Source: JANMZR01 sp040385875 (lineage in GTDB: Bacteria > Bacteroidota > Bacteroidia > Cytophagales > Spirosomataceae). Taken from it: a DNA stretch of 20,957 nt. Below the pieces are notes generated by a model, which saw only the letters and a list, made by a program, of their open reading frames with translations, was not told where the DNA came from and made no database searches. Position numbers and translations under genes: made by a program. Of the stretch, positions 1 through 7,720 are shown one piece after another (positions within the stretch are counted from its first letter, which is position 1; the number at the start of each line of letters is the position of its first letter). Where the stretch lies: assembly GCA_040385875.1 (NCBI GenBank), contig JAZKGO010000112.1:1-20957 (forward strand). The letters run 5' to 3'.

Positions 1-1784
1 CGATGGCTGTGGTCAGCTATAGTACGAATGTCGCTATACAAATAGGGATTAAAATGCTGCCCACCTTGACGATGGTAAACCCCACCAGGAATCACATGCC
101 ACATATGAGGGATTACGCAAGCCGATATAAATAACTGACCCTTAGCGTCATAATCGATGCCCCAAGGGTTACTAAAGCCATGTGCAACTACCTCAAATTG
201 GTCTTTTGTCGGGTGGTATCTCCAAACACCCCCATTGATATCCACCCCTTCGCCTTCCAAAATATCCTCAGGAAAAGGATCGTTATGTTTGTATATTTTT
301 CCTTTACCTACTGGTTTTCTCACTTTTGAGGGAGTAGCAAAGCCTTGGCAGCCATAAAGCCATCCATCGGGCCCCCAATGGAGGCTATTCAATGTTTCGT
401 GTCGGTCACGGATTCCCCAGCCAGTTAGTTTTACCTCAATATTGTCCATATCGGCCAAGTCATCATGGTTTTTATCAGGCACAAATAGGAGGTTGGGAGG
501 TGCCCCCAGATAAAGGCCATCAAAACCCACCGCCATGGCGGCAGGGAAGGCAATACCTTCCAAAAATACTTTCTGACTATCGGCTATTCCATCGTGATTG
601 ATATCCTCCAAAATGAGAATACGGCTATTGCCAGCTTTTGAAAAACCATATCCACGTGATTCATAATCACGGTTTTCGGCAATCCAAAGGCGGCCACGGT
701 CGTCCCAACAAAAGGCCATCGGTTGCGTAATCATGGGCTCTGAAGCCCATACATTTGTTTTGAAACCCGCTTTCATCGTCATGTTTGCAACTGCTTCATT
801 GGCGGTCAGAAACTTGGCATCACGCCCTTCCTGCTGTGCGACTCCCCAAAGCGAATAAGCCATATCCTGCCCACTGAAATTGCTCCATAAGCTATTCATT
901 TTCAAATCATTGAACTCACCAGTATACACTACAATTTGGTGCTTGATGGTTTCAATTTTTCCATTTTTTATTTGCCAATCACCATTTTTGGCTCGAGCTA
1001 CTCCAATACCCAACTGGTTATCTACCCGCCAATTTTGTGGGAAGCCTTTGTTTTCAGGATGGTCAAAAACAGCGATATGAGCTAAGTCATTTCTGCCTTC
1101 CACTTTCATTCCTACATCCACCCAGTTGGAGCGTTGACCTTCGGCTTTTTCATTTTTTTGACGGGCGCCGTTCATTACCTCCCCCTCAATTCCTTGCTTC
1201 CAAGGCATGCGTACAAACAGCCCACCATAGTCATATTTCCCTATAGTTACATCCGTTTGGGCTTCGCCAGTCCATACCAAATCAATCAAATATTTATTGT
1301 TTTCCTCCCGCATGGTATAGGTTTGGGTTTCGGTTAACACTGCCTTCCCTTTTTCATCCAAAAGATCATAGACTGTTTCCCACTTTACCTCTAAGCCACT
1401 GATTTTGATTACTTTATCAGAAACTTTTCGCCAATAGTCGCCTTCAGGATGATGGAAATAATCACGGCCATTCACACGGGTATAGCCCCAATAGATACCC
1501 GTTTGGTGTTTGTGATGGCCTGGGCTGTATTCTGTTAATACTCCTTTGCCATCAGGTGCTACAATAGGGTGGAGGTAAGGCCTAAAATCTGCTTTTGCAG
1601 TTTGGGTTAAAATCGGAGTTTTTCCGTTCTTTCGAAAAACTGAAATGGTTCCCAATTTTTCGTTTCTGATAATTTTTAGTTCGCTTTTCTGTAAAATTTC
1701 GCCTTTGTCGATGGTTTTTTGACCGAAGGAAAGAGACGTTATGCCAATGATAATTAATGATAGATTGAGAGAAAAATATTTCAT
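1..1784 (-). CDS. DUF6807 (PmoA-like) / PVC-type membrane-bound dehydrogenase fusion protein, 3' part outside window
   Basis: Reading the minus strand from the ATG at 1784 gives 594 uninterrupted codons to the window edge, so the C-terminus is missing. Residues 1-21 form a signal peptide (hydrophobic core SLNLSLIIIGITSLSF), which predicts export. Residues about 30-320 match the DUF6807/PmoA family; the conserved stretch at 69-100 includes RPYLHPIVAPDGK and HHKHQTGIYWG, with HHPEGDYW at 110-117. From about 327 the protein changes to the N-terminal part of the PVC-type membrane-bound dehydrogenase/propeller family: PMAFCWDDRGRLWIAENRDY (355-374), LHWGPDGWLYG (468-478), GGVWRYHP (518-525) and FSNPWGIDYDAKGQLFIS (537-554). 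Acidic DxNxD-type loops at 394-402 and 437-445 could bind calcium. Family relatives often continue into HEAT repeats and a CxxCH haem domain, which cannot be seen here. The gene lies 59 bp behind the bestrophin gene on the same strand. A role in sugar or alcohol oxidation is only a family-level guess. Confidence 0.8.
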   Translation of the reverse strand, partial: MKYFSLNLSLIIIGITSLSFGQKTIDKGEILQKSELKIIRNEKLGTISVFRKNGKTPILTQTAKADFRPYLHPIVAPDGKGVLTEYSPGHHKHQTGIYWGYTRVNGRDYFHHPEGDYWRKVSDKVIKISGLEVKWETVYDLLDEKGKAVLTETQTYTMREENNKYLIDLVWTGEAQTDVTIGKYDYGGLFVRMPWKQGIEGEVMNGARQKNEKAEGQRSNWVDVGMKVEGRNDLAHIAVFDHPENKGFPQNWRVDNQLGIGVARAKNGDWQIKNGKIETIKHQIVVYTGEFNDLKMNSLWSNFSGQDMAYSLWGVAQQEGRDAKFLTANEAVANMTMKAGFKTNVWASEPMITQPMAFCWDDRGRLWIAENRDYESRGYGFSKAGNSRILILEDINHDGIADSQKVFLEGIAFPAAMAVGFDGLYLGAPPNLLFVPDKNHDDLADMDNIEVKLTGWGIRDRHETLNSLHWGPDGWLYGCQGFATPSKVRKPVGKGKIYKHNDPFPEDILEGEGVDINGGVWRYHPTKDQFEVVAHGFSNPWGIDYDAKGQLFISACVIPHMWHVIPGGVYHRQGGQHFNPYLYSDIRTIADHSH

Positions 1785-1843
1785 TCGTTTATAGAATTAT
1801 AATTGTTAATTGATAGGTTTTTTTTTAAGGTTACAAAGAATGA

Positions 1844-2713
1844 CTATCCCAAAATCTCATTCAAATTTGTTTTCACATTCTTCACGATGGTATCCAAGGC
1901 CAAATCATTATTGTCTTTTCCAAAAGGGTCTTCAATTTCTTCCGCAATCATTTCAATGCCTGCAAAAGCATAAAAAACCAGCGTAACAATAGGAATGGCC
2001 CAATGACCAAATTCTATCACAAAACTAAATGGCATGGTAAATACATAGAGGAAAATCATTTTTTTGATAAAGATATTATAAGAAGAAGGGATGGGTGTGT
2101 TTTTTATCCTTTCACAACCGCCAATATTATCAGTAAATGAGCTTAACTCGTTATTTAAAACGATTAATTGATCGCCGGTGATTTGTCCTTCTTTATATAA
2201 TTGTGTGGTTTTCGTATAAATGGTTTGAAAAATTGCATTGGGAATATGGCTTGAGTTTTTGTAAAATTCGGCATTGTATGTGTCGAAAAACTCTAAATGA
2301 GCAATACTATCATTGCCACGGAGACGGTCTTTTGAGGCAGTTAAGTAATTACTCATTTGAATCCTGAAAAAGTTTTTAACTTCTTGATTATCAGGGAAAA
2401 AAGCATTAATTTTTAAAGCCAAATTTCTAGAATTATTGGTGAAGCTGCCCCATAACTTTCTGCCTTCCCACCACCTATCATAAGAGGTGTTGGTTCTGAA
2501 AACCAATAGAAGGGAGAGGACAAAACCCACCAAAGAATGCACTGCAATGGGGTTTTTAATGGCTGATAGATGCAATACTTCATTTTCAATATAATAGAAA
2601 ACGGTTGTATAAGCCATTACACCTAACATGGCCGGTAATAGCTTTCTGAAGGTATCGGTCTTTTGAAAATAAAAAATCAATTTCCACCAATCTTTGGGGT
2701 TATAAGTGAACAT
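1844..2713 (-). CDS. Bestrophin-family (UPF0187/YneE-like) anion channel
   Basis: This 289-residue inner-membrane protein matches bacterial bestrophins in length and motifs. The N-terminus (WWKLIFYFQKTDTFRKLLP) leads into a first membrane helix at about 27-47 and a second, pore-lining helix at about 57-74. That is followed by the family signature FRTNTSYDRWWEGRKLWG (72-89). The conserved GCERIKNTPIPSSY lies at 199-212. Two more hydrophobic segments at about 217-233 and 237-257 precede the acidic EEIEDPFGKDNNDL (258-271). Structurally studied relatives are pentameric ion channels; the physiological role in bacteria is unclear. The gene is divergent from the SRPBCC gene across a 269-bp AT-rich intergenic region. 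It precedes the DUF6807 fusion gene by 59 bp without an obvious terminator, so the two could be co-transcribed. The family assignment is firm; ion selectivity cannot be read from sequence. Confidence 0.9.
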   Translation of the reverse strand: MFTYNPKDWWKLIFYFQKTDTFRKLLPAMLGVMAYTTVFYYIENEVLHLSAIKNPIAVHSLVGFVLSLLLVFRTNTSYDRWWEGRKLWGSFTNNSRNLALKINAFFPDNQEVKNFFRIQMSNYLTASKDRLRGNDSIAHLEFFDTYNAEFYKNSSHIPNAIFQTIYTKTTQLYKEGQITGDQLIVLNNELSSFTDNIGGCERIKNTPIPSSYNIFIKKMIFLYVFTMPFSFVIEFGHWAIPIVTLVFYAFAGIEMIAEEIEDPFGKDNNDLALDTIVKNVKTNLNEILG

Positions 2714-2982
2714 ATAGGGTAATGGCTTAACTAATTGGTTAACAAAAATGAATCTATTTGTAAGTGAAAATAGTATATAATAAGTAAATCTAAACTACTT
2801 AATCGAAATAAAAAACATGAGGAAAAACCAAATTTAAGGTTTGGCCAAAGCTATATAGTCCCATTCTTGTTAGTAGAAAATATCAACAAACAATTACTAT
2901 TAGCAAAATCTAAAATTTGTCGATGCTAACTAGGTAACTATTCTCAAGTTTTTTAAATTTAAATATTAATTGTTAAAACATA

Positions 2983-3522
2983 ATGAAATCATCTGAATAT
3001 CAATTTATTACCCATTGGCAAGTGGAGGCCACACCAGAGGAAGTGTACGAAATTATTAGTGATTCCAATAGGCTTACTCAATGGTGGCCATCGGTTTATT
3101 TAGACCTAAAAGTTTTGGAAAAAGGGGGTGAGGGCGGTTTAAATAAATTGGTTGAATTATACACGAAAGGTTGGCTGCCTTATACTTTACGTTGGAAGTT
3201 TAAAGTGATAAAAGTAGATAAGCCACATTCACTAGAAATTCAAGCGATTGGCGATTTTATTGGAGGTGGGAAATGGATTTTTGAACCCTCCGAAAATGGT
3301 TGTAACATTACTTATGATTGGCGAATAGAAGCAACCAAACCAATTTTGAAAAAACTTTCTTGGCTTATGAAACCTGCTTTTTCGGCCAATCATTTATGGG
3401 CAATGCGAAAAGGAGAAGAAAGTTTGAAACTTGAATTAAGACGAAGAAAAGGAGAAAAAAATGTGGCAGAGCCCCCAAAACCAACTTTTCCTCATAATGT
3501 CACTGATAATAAAATACTTTGA
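2983..3522 (+). CDS. SRPBCC (START-like/polyketide cyclase) family protein
   Basis: This 179-residue soluble protein has no signal peptide. Its N-terminal pattern is typical of SRPBCC ligand-binding folds: a first strand (FITHWQVEATPEEVYEIISD, 8-27), then the helix and loop SNRLTQWWPSVY. A run of strands follows, including LRWKFKVIKVDKPHSLEIQA and GGGKWIFEP, then a long C-terminal helix at about 118-155. The family forms a deep hydrophobic pocket for lipids or aromatic compounds, but the ligand cannot be told. The C-terminal tail (about 156-179) is lysine-rich and then proline-rich, probably flexible. The gene stands alone on the plus strand, divergent from the bestrophin gene and convergent with the DUF1501 gene 76 bp away. 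The start at 2983 is the only ATG before the conserved first strand. Confidence 0.8.
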   Translation: MKSSEYQFITHWQVEATPEEVYEIISDSNRLTQWWPSVYLDLKVLEKGGEGGLNKLVELYTKGWLPYTLRWKFKVIKVDKPHSLEIQAIGDFIGGGKWIFEPSENGCNITYDWRIEATKPILKKLSWLMKPAFSANHLWAMRKGEESLKLELRRRKGEKNVAEPPKPTFPHNVTDNKIL

Positions 3523-3529
3523 AACGCTC

Positions 3530-3555
3530 CATCATTAAAAAAAATTTAAATGATG
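3530..3555. terminator. Weak candidate bidirectional hairpin terminator
   Basis: In the 76-bp gap between the convergent SRPBCC and DUF1501 genes, CATCATT (3530-3536) can pair with AATGATG (3549-3555) across an A-rich loop. The 7-bp stem is AT-rich and there is no strong T-run, so position is the main support. Confidence 0.25.
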
Positions 3556-3598
3556 CTTGTGGAAACGTGCCTAAATAGTTCAATCAAGATAGGTTATT

Positions 3599-5125
3599 TT
3601 ATTCCCCGAAATTTAAATTAGAATTCCCTTCAAATGTTAAGCTTCCTTCCAAAATCAGGTCTTTAACAGTTGAGTTTTCATTAAGACTAACTGAATGGCC
3701 TGCTTTTATTTTCACTACTTCATGTGCCATGGGTTTTCGGGCGACTGTCCAGATATTACTATCTTCCCAGTTTCCATTAGACAAACTATCTACCGTATCG
3801 GTAAATAAAGTAATTGTATCAAAATTTCTGAAAAGTAGGTTGTTAGTAGTTAATTGTGCCGTTCCAAACCAATCAGCCAATATGTCGTTATAAACCCTTC
3901 TGAAATCAACCTGCATTTTTATGTCACGGCCTGTTTCCCAAGGTGGCGGATTTTCTGGTAAAAGGCCAGTGGTGAGATTAGGATTATTTCCTATGGTTTG
4001 CTTTTTTACACCATTACCAAATACGAACATTGGAGCAGCCACCCCATGATCAGTACCTTTTGAACTATTGGATGTGGCCCTCCGCCCAAATTCTGAAAAG
4101 GTCATCCCCACTACTTTATCAGCATTGCCTTGCAATTGTAAATCGAGCTGAAAAGTGCTAATGGCCACTGATAGTTTACTCAAGAGATAAGCATGTTGCC
4201 CCTCACGATTGTCAGAAGAATCTACTTGAGTTGAATGCGTATCATAACCGTATTGTGTAACAAAAAATATCTTAGTTTTAAGTCCCCCATGTATAAGTCT
4301 AGCCACTATTTTTAACTGATTGGCTAGGTCATTATTTTCAAATACGGAAGGGTAAGTCGCCAGATTTTGACCTGCATCTGCCGCAGCCTTTATTTCAGAG
4401 GCATATCCCACCGCCAAAGCCTGCTGTTGTCTTATGAAAGCTATTTGCTCGCCCGTTTGTAGGGGCGGAATATTGGATGGAGGAGAAGCTTCAGCCCCGC
4501 CAATTAGTTGATAAAAATTATCAGGTGAGTCAATCGTTACAGCCATTGATTGTGAGTTGCCTTGCAGTGTTGGGGTGGCAATATAACCAATTTGCAAAGC
4601 GATAGGATCTTCCATGGTCTGATTAGGGTAGCCATTTGGATAGTCTTCATAGCGATTACCCAAATAACGTCCCATCCATCCCGAGGAATCATATTGATTG
4701 TAGTCGACACCTGACATCCAAATTTCGGCTGATCGGAAATGCGATTGGTTGGGATTAGGATAGCCTACTGAATGGATTATGGAAAGTTTTCCCTCATCAT
4801 ACATATTCCTAAGGCCAGTCATGGCCGGGTGCAAGCCAGTCCCAAGGTTGCCTGATAATGGCAAAACACTAGATTCTGGAATAGCAATATTGCTCCTCAA
4901 CGATTGATAAGCACTGTATTGATCTAATGGGATAACGGTATTTAAACCATCATTGCCACCAATCATATTAATCATCACTAATATTCGATCTGAGTTTAAG
5001 GCTGCAGTATTTTTTAATGATTTGACTAAAGTCGAGTTTTCGTTGAATGCTTTGATACTTAAACCATTGACCGTCAAAGGCAATAAAAATGAGGAGCTAG
5101 CCGCCAAAAAATCCCTTCTTTTCAT
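3599..5125 (-). CDS. DUF1501 domain-containing protein with RR signal and C-terminal add-on module
   Basis: This 508-residue protein starts MKRRDFLAASSSFLLPLTV, a twin-arginine-type leader common to DUF1501 proteins, so it is probably exported folded. The DUF1501 core spans about 45-440, with conserved signatures MINMIGGNDGLNTVIP (51-66), HSVGYPNPNQSHF (118-130), YDTHS (294-298), SEFGRR (344-349) and GTDHG (357-361). The fold is related to sulfatase/alkaline-phosphatase-like proteins, but no enzymatic activity is established. Residues 450-508 form an extra module (NGNWEDSNIW, then VKIKAGHSVSLNENSTVKDL) resembling short beta-rich GNW...GH.V.L modules of Bacteroidota surface proteins. The gene lies 81 bp downstream of the DUF1800 gene on the same strand. 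These two families are frequent neighbours, so they are probably one operon and may form a complex. Confidence 0.88.
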   Translation of the reverse strand: MKRRDFLAASSSFLLPLTVNGLSIKAFNENSTLVKSLKNTAALNSDRILVMINMIGGNDGLNTVIPLDQYSAYQSLRSNIAIPESSVLPLSGNLGTGLHPAMTGLRNMYDEGKLSIIHSVGYPNPNQSHFRSAEIWMSGVDYNQYDSSGWMGRYLGNRYEDYPNGYPNQTMEDPIALQIGYIATPTLQGNSQSMAVTIDSPDNFYQLIGGAEASPPSNIPPLQTGEQIAFIRQQQALAVGYASEIKAAADAGQNLATYPSVFENNDLANQLKIVARLIHGGLKTKIFFVTQYGYDTHSTQVDSSDNREGQHAYLLSKLSVAISTFQLDLQLQGNADKVVGMTFSEFGRRATSNSSKGTDHGVAAPMFVFGNGVKKQTIGNNPNLTTGLLPENPPPWETGRDIKMQVDFRRVYNDILADWFGTAQLTTNNLLFRNFDTITLFTDTVDSLSNGNWEDSNIWTVARKPMAHEVVKIKAGHSVSLNENSTVKDLILEGSLTFEGNSNLNFGE

Positions 5126-5206
5126 CTGATTAATATCAAGATTTTAACCTAATTATTATGTGTAGTAATGAATATTTATTTTTAAAATCAAACTTTGTTT
5201 TGTCTA

Positions 5207-6871
5207 CTAATAAACCTGGTATTCAGCCATTCTAAGCAGGTATCGCATTAGCATTTGTAACCGCCAGCGTATACCATTGAACTTGTCGGTATAAGTAGCA
5301 TCGTCGATACCATCTGCAATATTTTTTGAGGCAATTCGAAATGCTCGCCATTCAAAGAGCCAAGAGTTTCTAGGTAAACCTTGCATCATAATCGTATCAA
5401 CCAAAAAATCTTTTTGGGCTTGGAATAGTGGACTTACAAAAAGTTTATGAGTGAAACTCTCCAACACGTCTAGCACTGTAATATTATCAGTTGAGGTATT
5501 CGTTACAATCAAGAAATTTGGCTGTAGTGAAATGGCCCATTCCACCAAATTAATACCCAAATCATAGGTTGGTGAAATATCGTACCAGCCCCAGATGTAT
5601 TGATCAGTATAATTATATCTGAGGGCAATCGTGCTGGAAGCAATCCATGCCCTTGAAAGTGCTGATTGATAATAAGGCTCCCAGCCAAATACCGATGGCT
5701 GATCAAGTAGGCTCATTTGCATCGAATACAATTGCCAATCTAAATATTCAAAATATTTTCTAAAAGATATGCTATCATTCTGCATATCAGGTACTTGCAT
5801 TCCAAAATGCCTCAATGATCCCGCAGCTAATTCTACTGGAGATTTGATGATGGCTCCAATATTATTTTCATCATAAAATACATCAGAAATCAATAACTTT
5901 TTTAGGACTGGCTCAATTGCAAAATTGTTGGCTGGGCTTTTGAAAAAATCGGCTAGTGGTATAATTACATTTGTCTCAATATCTTGACTAACAGCGGGGT
6001 TGATATACCACTTATATAATTTTCTGCAAATGAATTTAGCTGCTTCTGGATGATCCATGAGCATATCCACTAACATATTCAACTCTAAATCACCTCCATT
6101 GGCTGTATTTTCACCATTTATGAGAGTATTATTATAATTTTCTGAGAATAATTTATCAGTAATATCATGATTATTTAATACAAATTCAGAGCCAAAACTA
6201 GTGGAGCCTTCATACCAATAATTGGTAAATTGCCAACCTGTAAGCACTCTAGCGGCGGCCTTTACGTCGTCTTCAGTATAGTTCAAATTTCCATTAAAAT
6301 CTTTTTCACCAACAGTAAAAAGTTCTTGTAATTCACGGGCATAGTTTTCATTTGGACTACCCTTCACATTCTCGTTCCCATTGAGGTAGAGTAACATTGC
6401 AGGGTCTTTTGTGATTTCTTTGACAAAAACCTTAAAATTGCCCAACGAATTGGTACGAATAGTGTTTAAGTATCGCCAAATAAAACGATAATCACTTACA
6501 ATTTCTCTGGTGGTTACGAAATGATTTTGCCAAAAAATGGCTAATTTTTCCAAAAGACTTGGAGGGGTATCTTGTTGAACAATCTGTGCCTCCCACCAAT
6601 ATTTGATGTAAGAACTCCAAACAAAATTATCTTCTCCTCGAAAAGGACCTGTAACAAATGTTTGTTTATAATAGGCTGAGCCCTCGTCCAAAATAATTGG
6701 TTCTGAAGGGTTTAGGACAATATTGTTGAGTAATGTTTGATAGGCTTGGCTTGCAGTAAGATTGGTAAACTGTAAAATTTCAGATTTTGTTGGCCCGCAA
6801 GTAACTCTTCTCAACAAATGGGCAGCCTTTTCTGCCGAAAGTGCGGGAAGGTGTTCAGAAAGGTATGCCAT
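5207..6871 (-). CDS. DUF1800 domain-containing protein
   Basis: This 554-residue protein carries the DUF1800 family marks: AAHLLRRVTCGPT at 16-28, LAIFWQNHFVT at 110-120, NENYARELQELFTVG at 174-188, AARVLTGWQF at 206-215 and FICRKLYKWYI at 280-290. The function of the family is unknown. In Bacteroidota, Planctomycetota and Proteobacteria it is commonly encoded beside DUF1501, as here with the partner 81 bp downstream. The N-terminus MAYLSEHLPALS goes straight into the family domain with no visible signal peptide, whereas the DUF1501 partner has an RR leader. The start at 6871 is supported by an exact TAnnTTTG promoter-like box 24 bp upstream and by the absence of an in-frame signal sequence further up. 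The assignment is firm and the biochemical role unknown. Confidence 0.88.
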   Translation of the reverse strand: MAYLSEHLPALSAEKAAHLLRRVTCGPTKSEILQFTNLTASQAYQTLLNNIVLNPSEPIILDEGSAYYKQTFVTGPFRGEDNFVWSSYIKYWWEAQIVQQDTPPSLLEKLAIFWQNHFVTTREIVSDYRFIWRYLNTIRTNSLGNFKVFVKEITKDPAMLLYLNGNENVKGSPNENYARELQELFTVGEKDFNGNLNYTEDDVKAAARVLTGWQFTNYWYEGSTSFGSEFVLNNHDITDKLFSENYNNTLINGENTANGGDLELNMLVDMLMDHPEAAKFICRKLYKWYINPAVSQDIETNVIIPLADFFKSPANNFAIEPVLKKLLISDVFYDENNIGAIIKSPVELAAGSLRHFGMQVPDMQNDSISFRKYFEYLDWQLYSMQMSLLDQPSVFGWEPYYQSALSRAWIASSTIALRYNYTDQYIWGWYDISPTYDLGINLVEWAISLQPNFLIVTNTSTDNITVLDVLESFTHKLFVSPLFQAQKDFLVDTIMMQGLPRNSWLFEWRAFRIASKNIADGIDDATYTDKFNGIRWRLQMLMRYLLRMAEYQVY

Positions 6872-6894
6872 TTAATAAATTTGAATTGCTTTTT

Positions 6895-6902
6895 CAAAGC
6901 TA
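6895..6902 (-). promoter_or_regulatory. Candidate Bacteroidota -7 promoter element for the DUF1800-DUF1501 unit
   Basis: On the minus strand the sequence is TAGCTTTG, an exact match to the Bacteroidota TAnnTTTG -7 consensus, 24-31 bp upstream of the DUF1800 ATG. No clear TTG -33 box stands at the expected 19-nt spacing, so the call is tentative. Confidence 0.35.
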
Positions 6903-7040
6903 ATAATTTAATGTTAAGTATAAGAAAATAGCATTATAAATTATGTAAGCGGTATCTATTAAAATGATTATAGCTTGATAGAAATGTAAATTTATTCGAA
7001 ATATTTTTTACAATTGAGTTTATTTAAAAGTATTGCTATT

Positions 7041-7070
7041 TTGCTTTTTATCTGTAAATCAATACTTTTA
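7041..7070 (+). promoter_or_regulatory. Candidate promoter for the DUF2911 gene
   Basis: TTG (7041-7043), a 19-nt spacer, then TACTTTTA (7063-7070) matches the Bacteroidota TTG-N19-TAnnTTTG pattern except for the last base. It would place the transcript start about 24 nt before the ATG at 7101. A second near match lies just upstream (TTG at about 7014, TATTTTG at 7037-7043). Confidence 0.35.
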
Positions 7071-7100
7071 CGATCATTTTCACATATTTAAACTAAAAAA

Positions 7101-7646
7101 ATGAATAAAACATTGAAGAAAATCTTGATAGGTGTAGGTATTTTGGTTGTAGTGCTATTTATCGCATTCAAATTTATGCAATACAATACCAAAAAGGCAA
7201 GTCCAGAAGCGACAGCTACTTATTCAAACGGAGTAAATATTACTGTAAAATATTGCAAACCATCCAAGAGAGGAAGAGAAATCTTTGGAAAGTTGGAGCC
7301 GTTCGGCAAAGTATGGCGTACAGGTGCCAACGAAGCCACTACATTTGATACGGATAATGATTTAACGATTGGCGACAAGGTATTGCCTGCTGGGCATTAT
7401 ACTTTATGGACCATTCCTGAAAAGGAGAGTTGGACAGTGATTTTTAATAAAAAAGATTATATGTGGGGGGTAAACCAAGATGGAGCAAGTCGTGAGGCGG
7501 ATAGTGATGCTTTGCAAGTAGTGGTGCCAGTCGAAAAAACTGAGACTTCGGTGGAGCAATTTGATATTTCATTTGTAGATAGCCCAATGATGGCCATGGT
7601 TTTGGCTTGGGATACCACCAAAATTGTGGTACCCATTATGAAATAG
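7101..7646 (+). CDS. Membrane-anchored DUF2911 domain protein
   Basis: This 181-residue protein has a short basic N-terminus (MNKTLKK) and one hydrophobic segment at about 8-24. There is no lipobox cysteine and no clear cleavage site, so I infer an inner-membrane anchor with the rest in the periplasm. The remainder fits DUF2911: VKYCKPSKRGREIFGKLEPF (49-68), GKVWRTGANEATTF (69-82), a stretch around LPAGHYTLWTIPEKESWTVI (95-114), and WGVNQDGASREAD at 122-134. Family members are common in Bacteroidota; their function is unknown. The gene is divergent from DUF1800 and closed on the right by a strong terminator shared with mraY, so it appears monocistronic. Confidence 0.85.
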   Translation: MNKTLKKILIGVGILVVVLFIAFKFMQYNTKKASPEATATYSNGVNITVKYCKPSKRGREIFGKLEPFGKVWRTGANEATTFDTDNDLTIGDKVLPAGHYTLWTIPEKESWTVIFNKKDYMWGVNQDGASREADSDALQVVVPVEKTETSVEQFDISFVDSPMMAMVLAWDTTKIVVPIMK

Positions 7647-7664
7647 AAAAGTATTTTCACTTAA

Positions 7665-7708
7665 AACCAAAAAAGGCCTCAAAATTAATTTTGAGGCCTT
7701 TTTTGGTT
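7665..7708. terminator. Strong bidirectional intrinsic terminator (perfect 44-bp palindrome)
   Basis: Positions 7665-7686 and 7687-7708 are perfect reverse complements: a 22-bp stem with core GGCCTC/GAGGCC flanked by A and T tracts. A further T-run (7711-7716) follows on the plus strand. It lies between the convergent DUF2911 stop (7646) and mraY stop (7721), so it should end both transcripts. Confidence 0.85.
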
Positions 7709-7720
7709 AATTTTTTGTGA

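Noticed and set aside
392..1337. Several plus-strand frames of 60-70 codons in the left 1.8 kb
   Set aside because: They are antisense to the continuous 594-codon DUF6807/dehydrogenase frame and have no recognisable protein character.
2829..2853. Two exact TAnnTTTG boxes on the minus strand (TAAATTTG at 2836-2829, TAGCTTTG at 2853-2846) upstream of the bestrophin gene
   Set aside because: Neither has a TTG box at the right spacing, and both would imply a leader of more than 100 nt; too weak to call a promoter.
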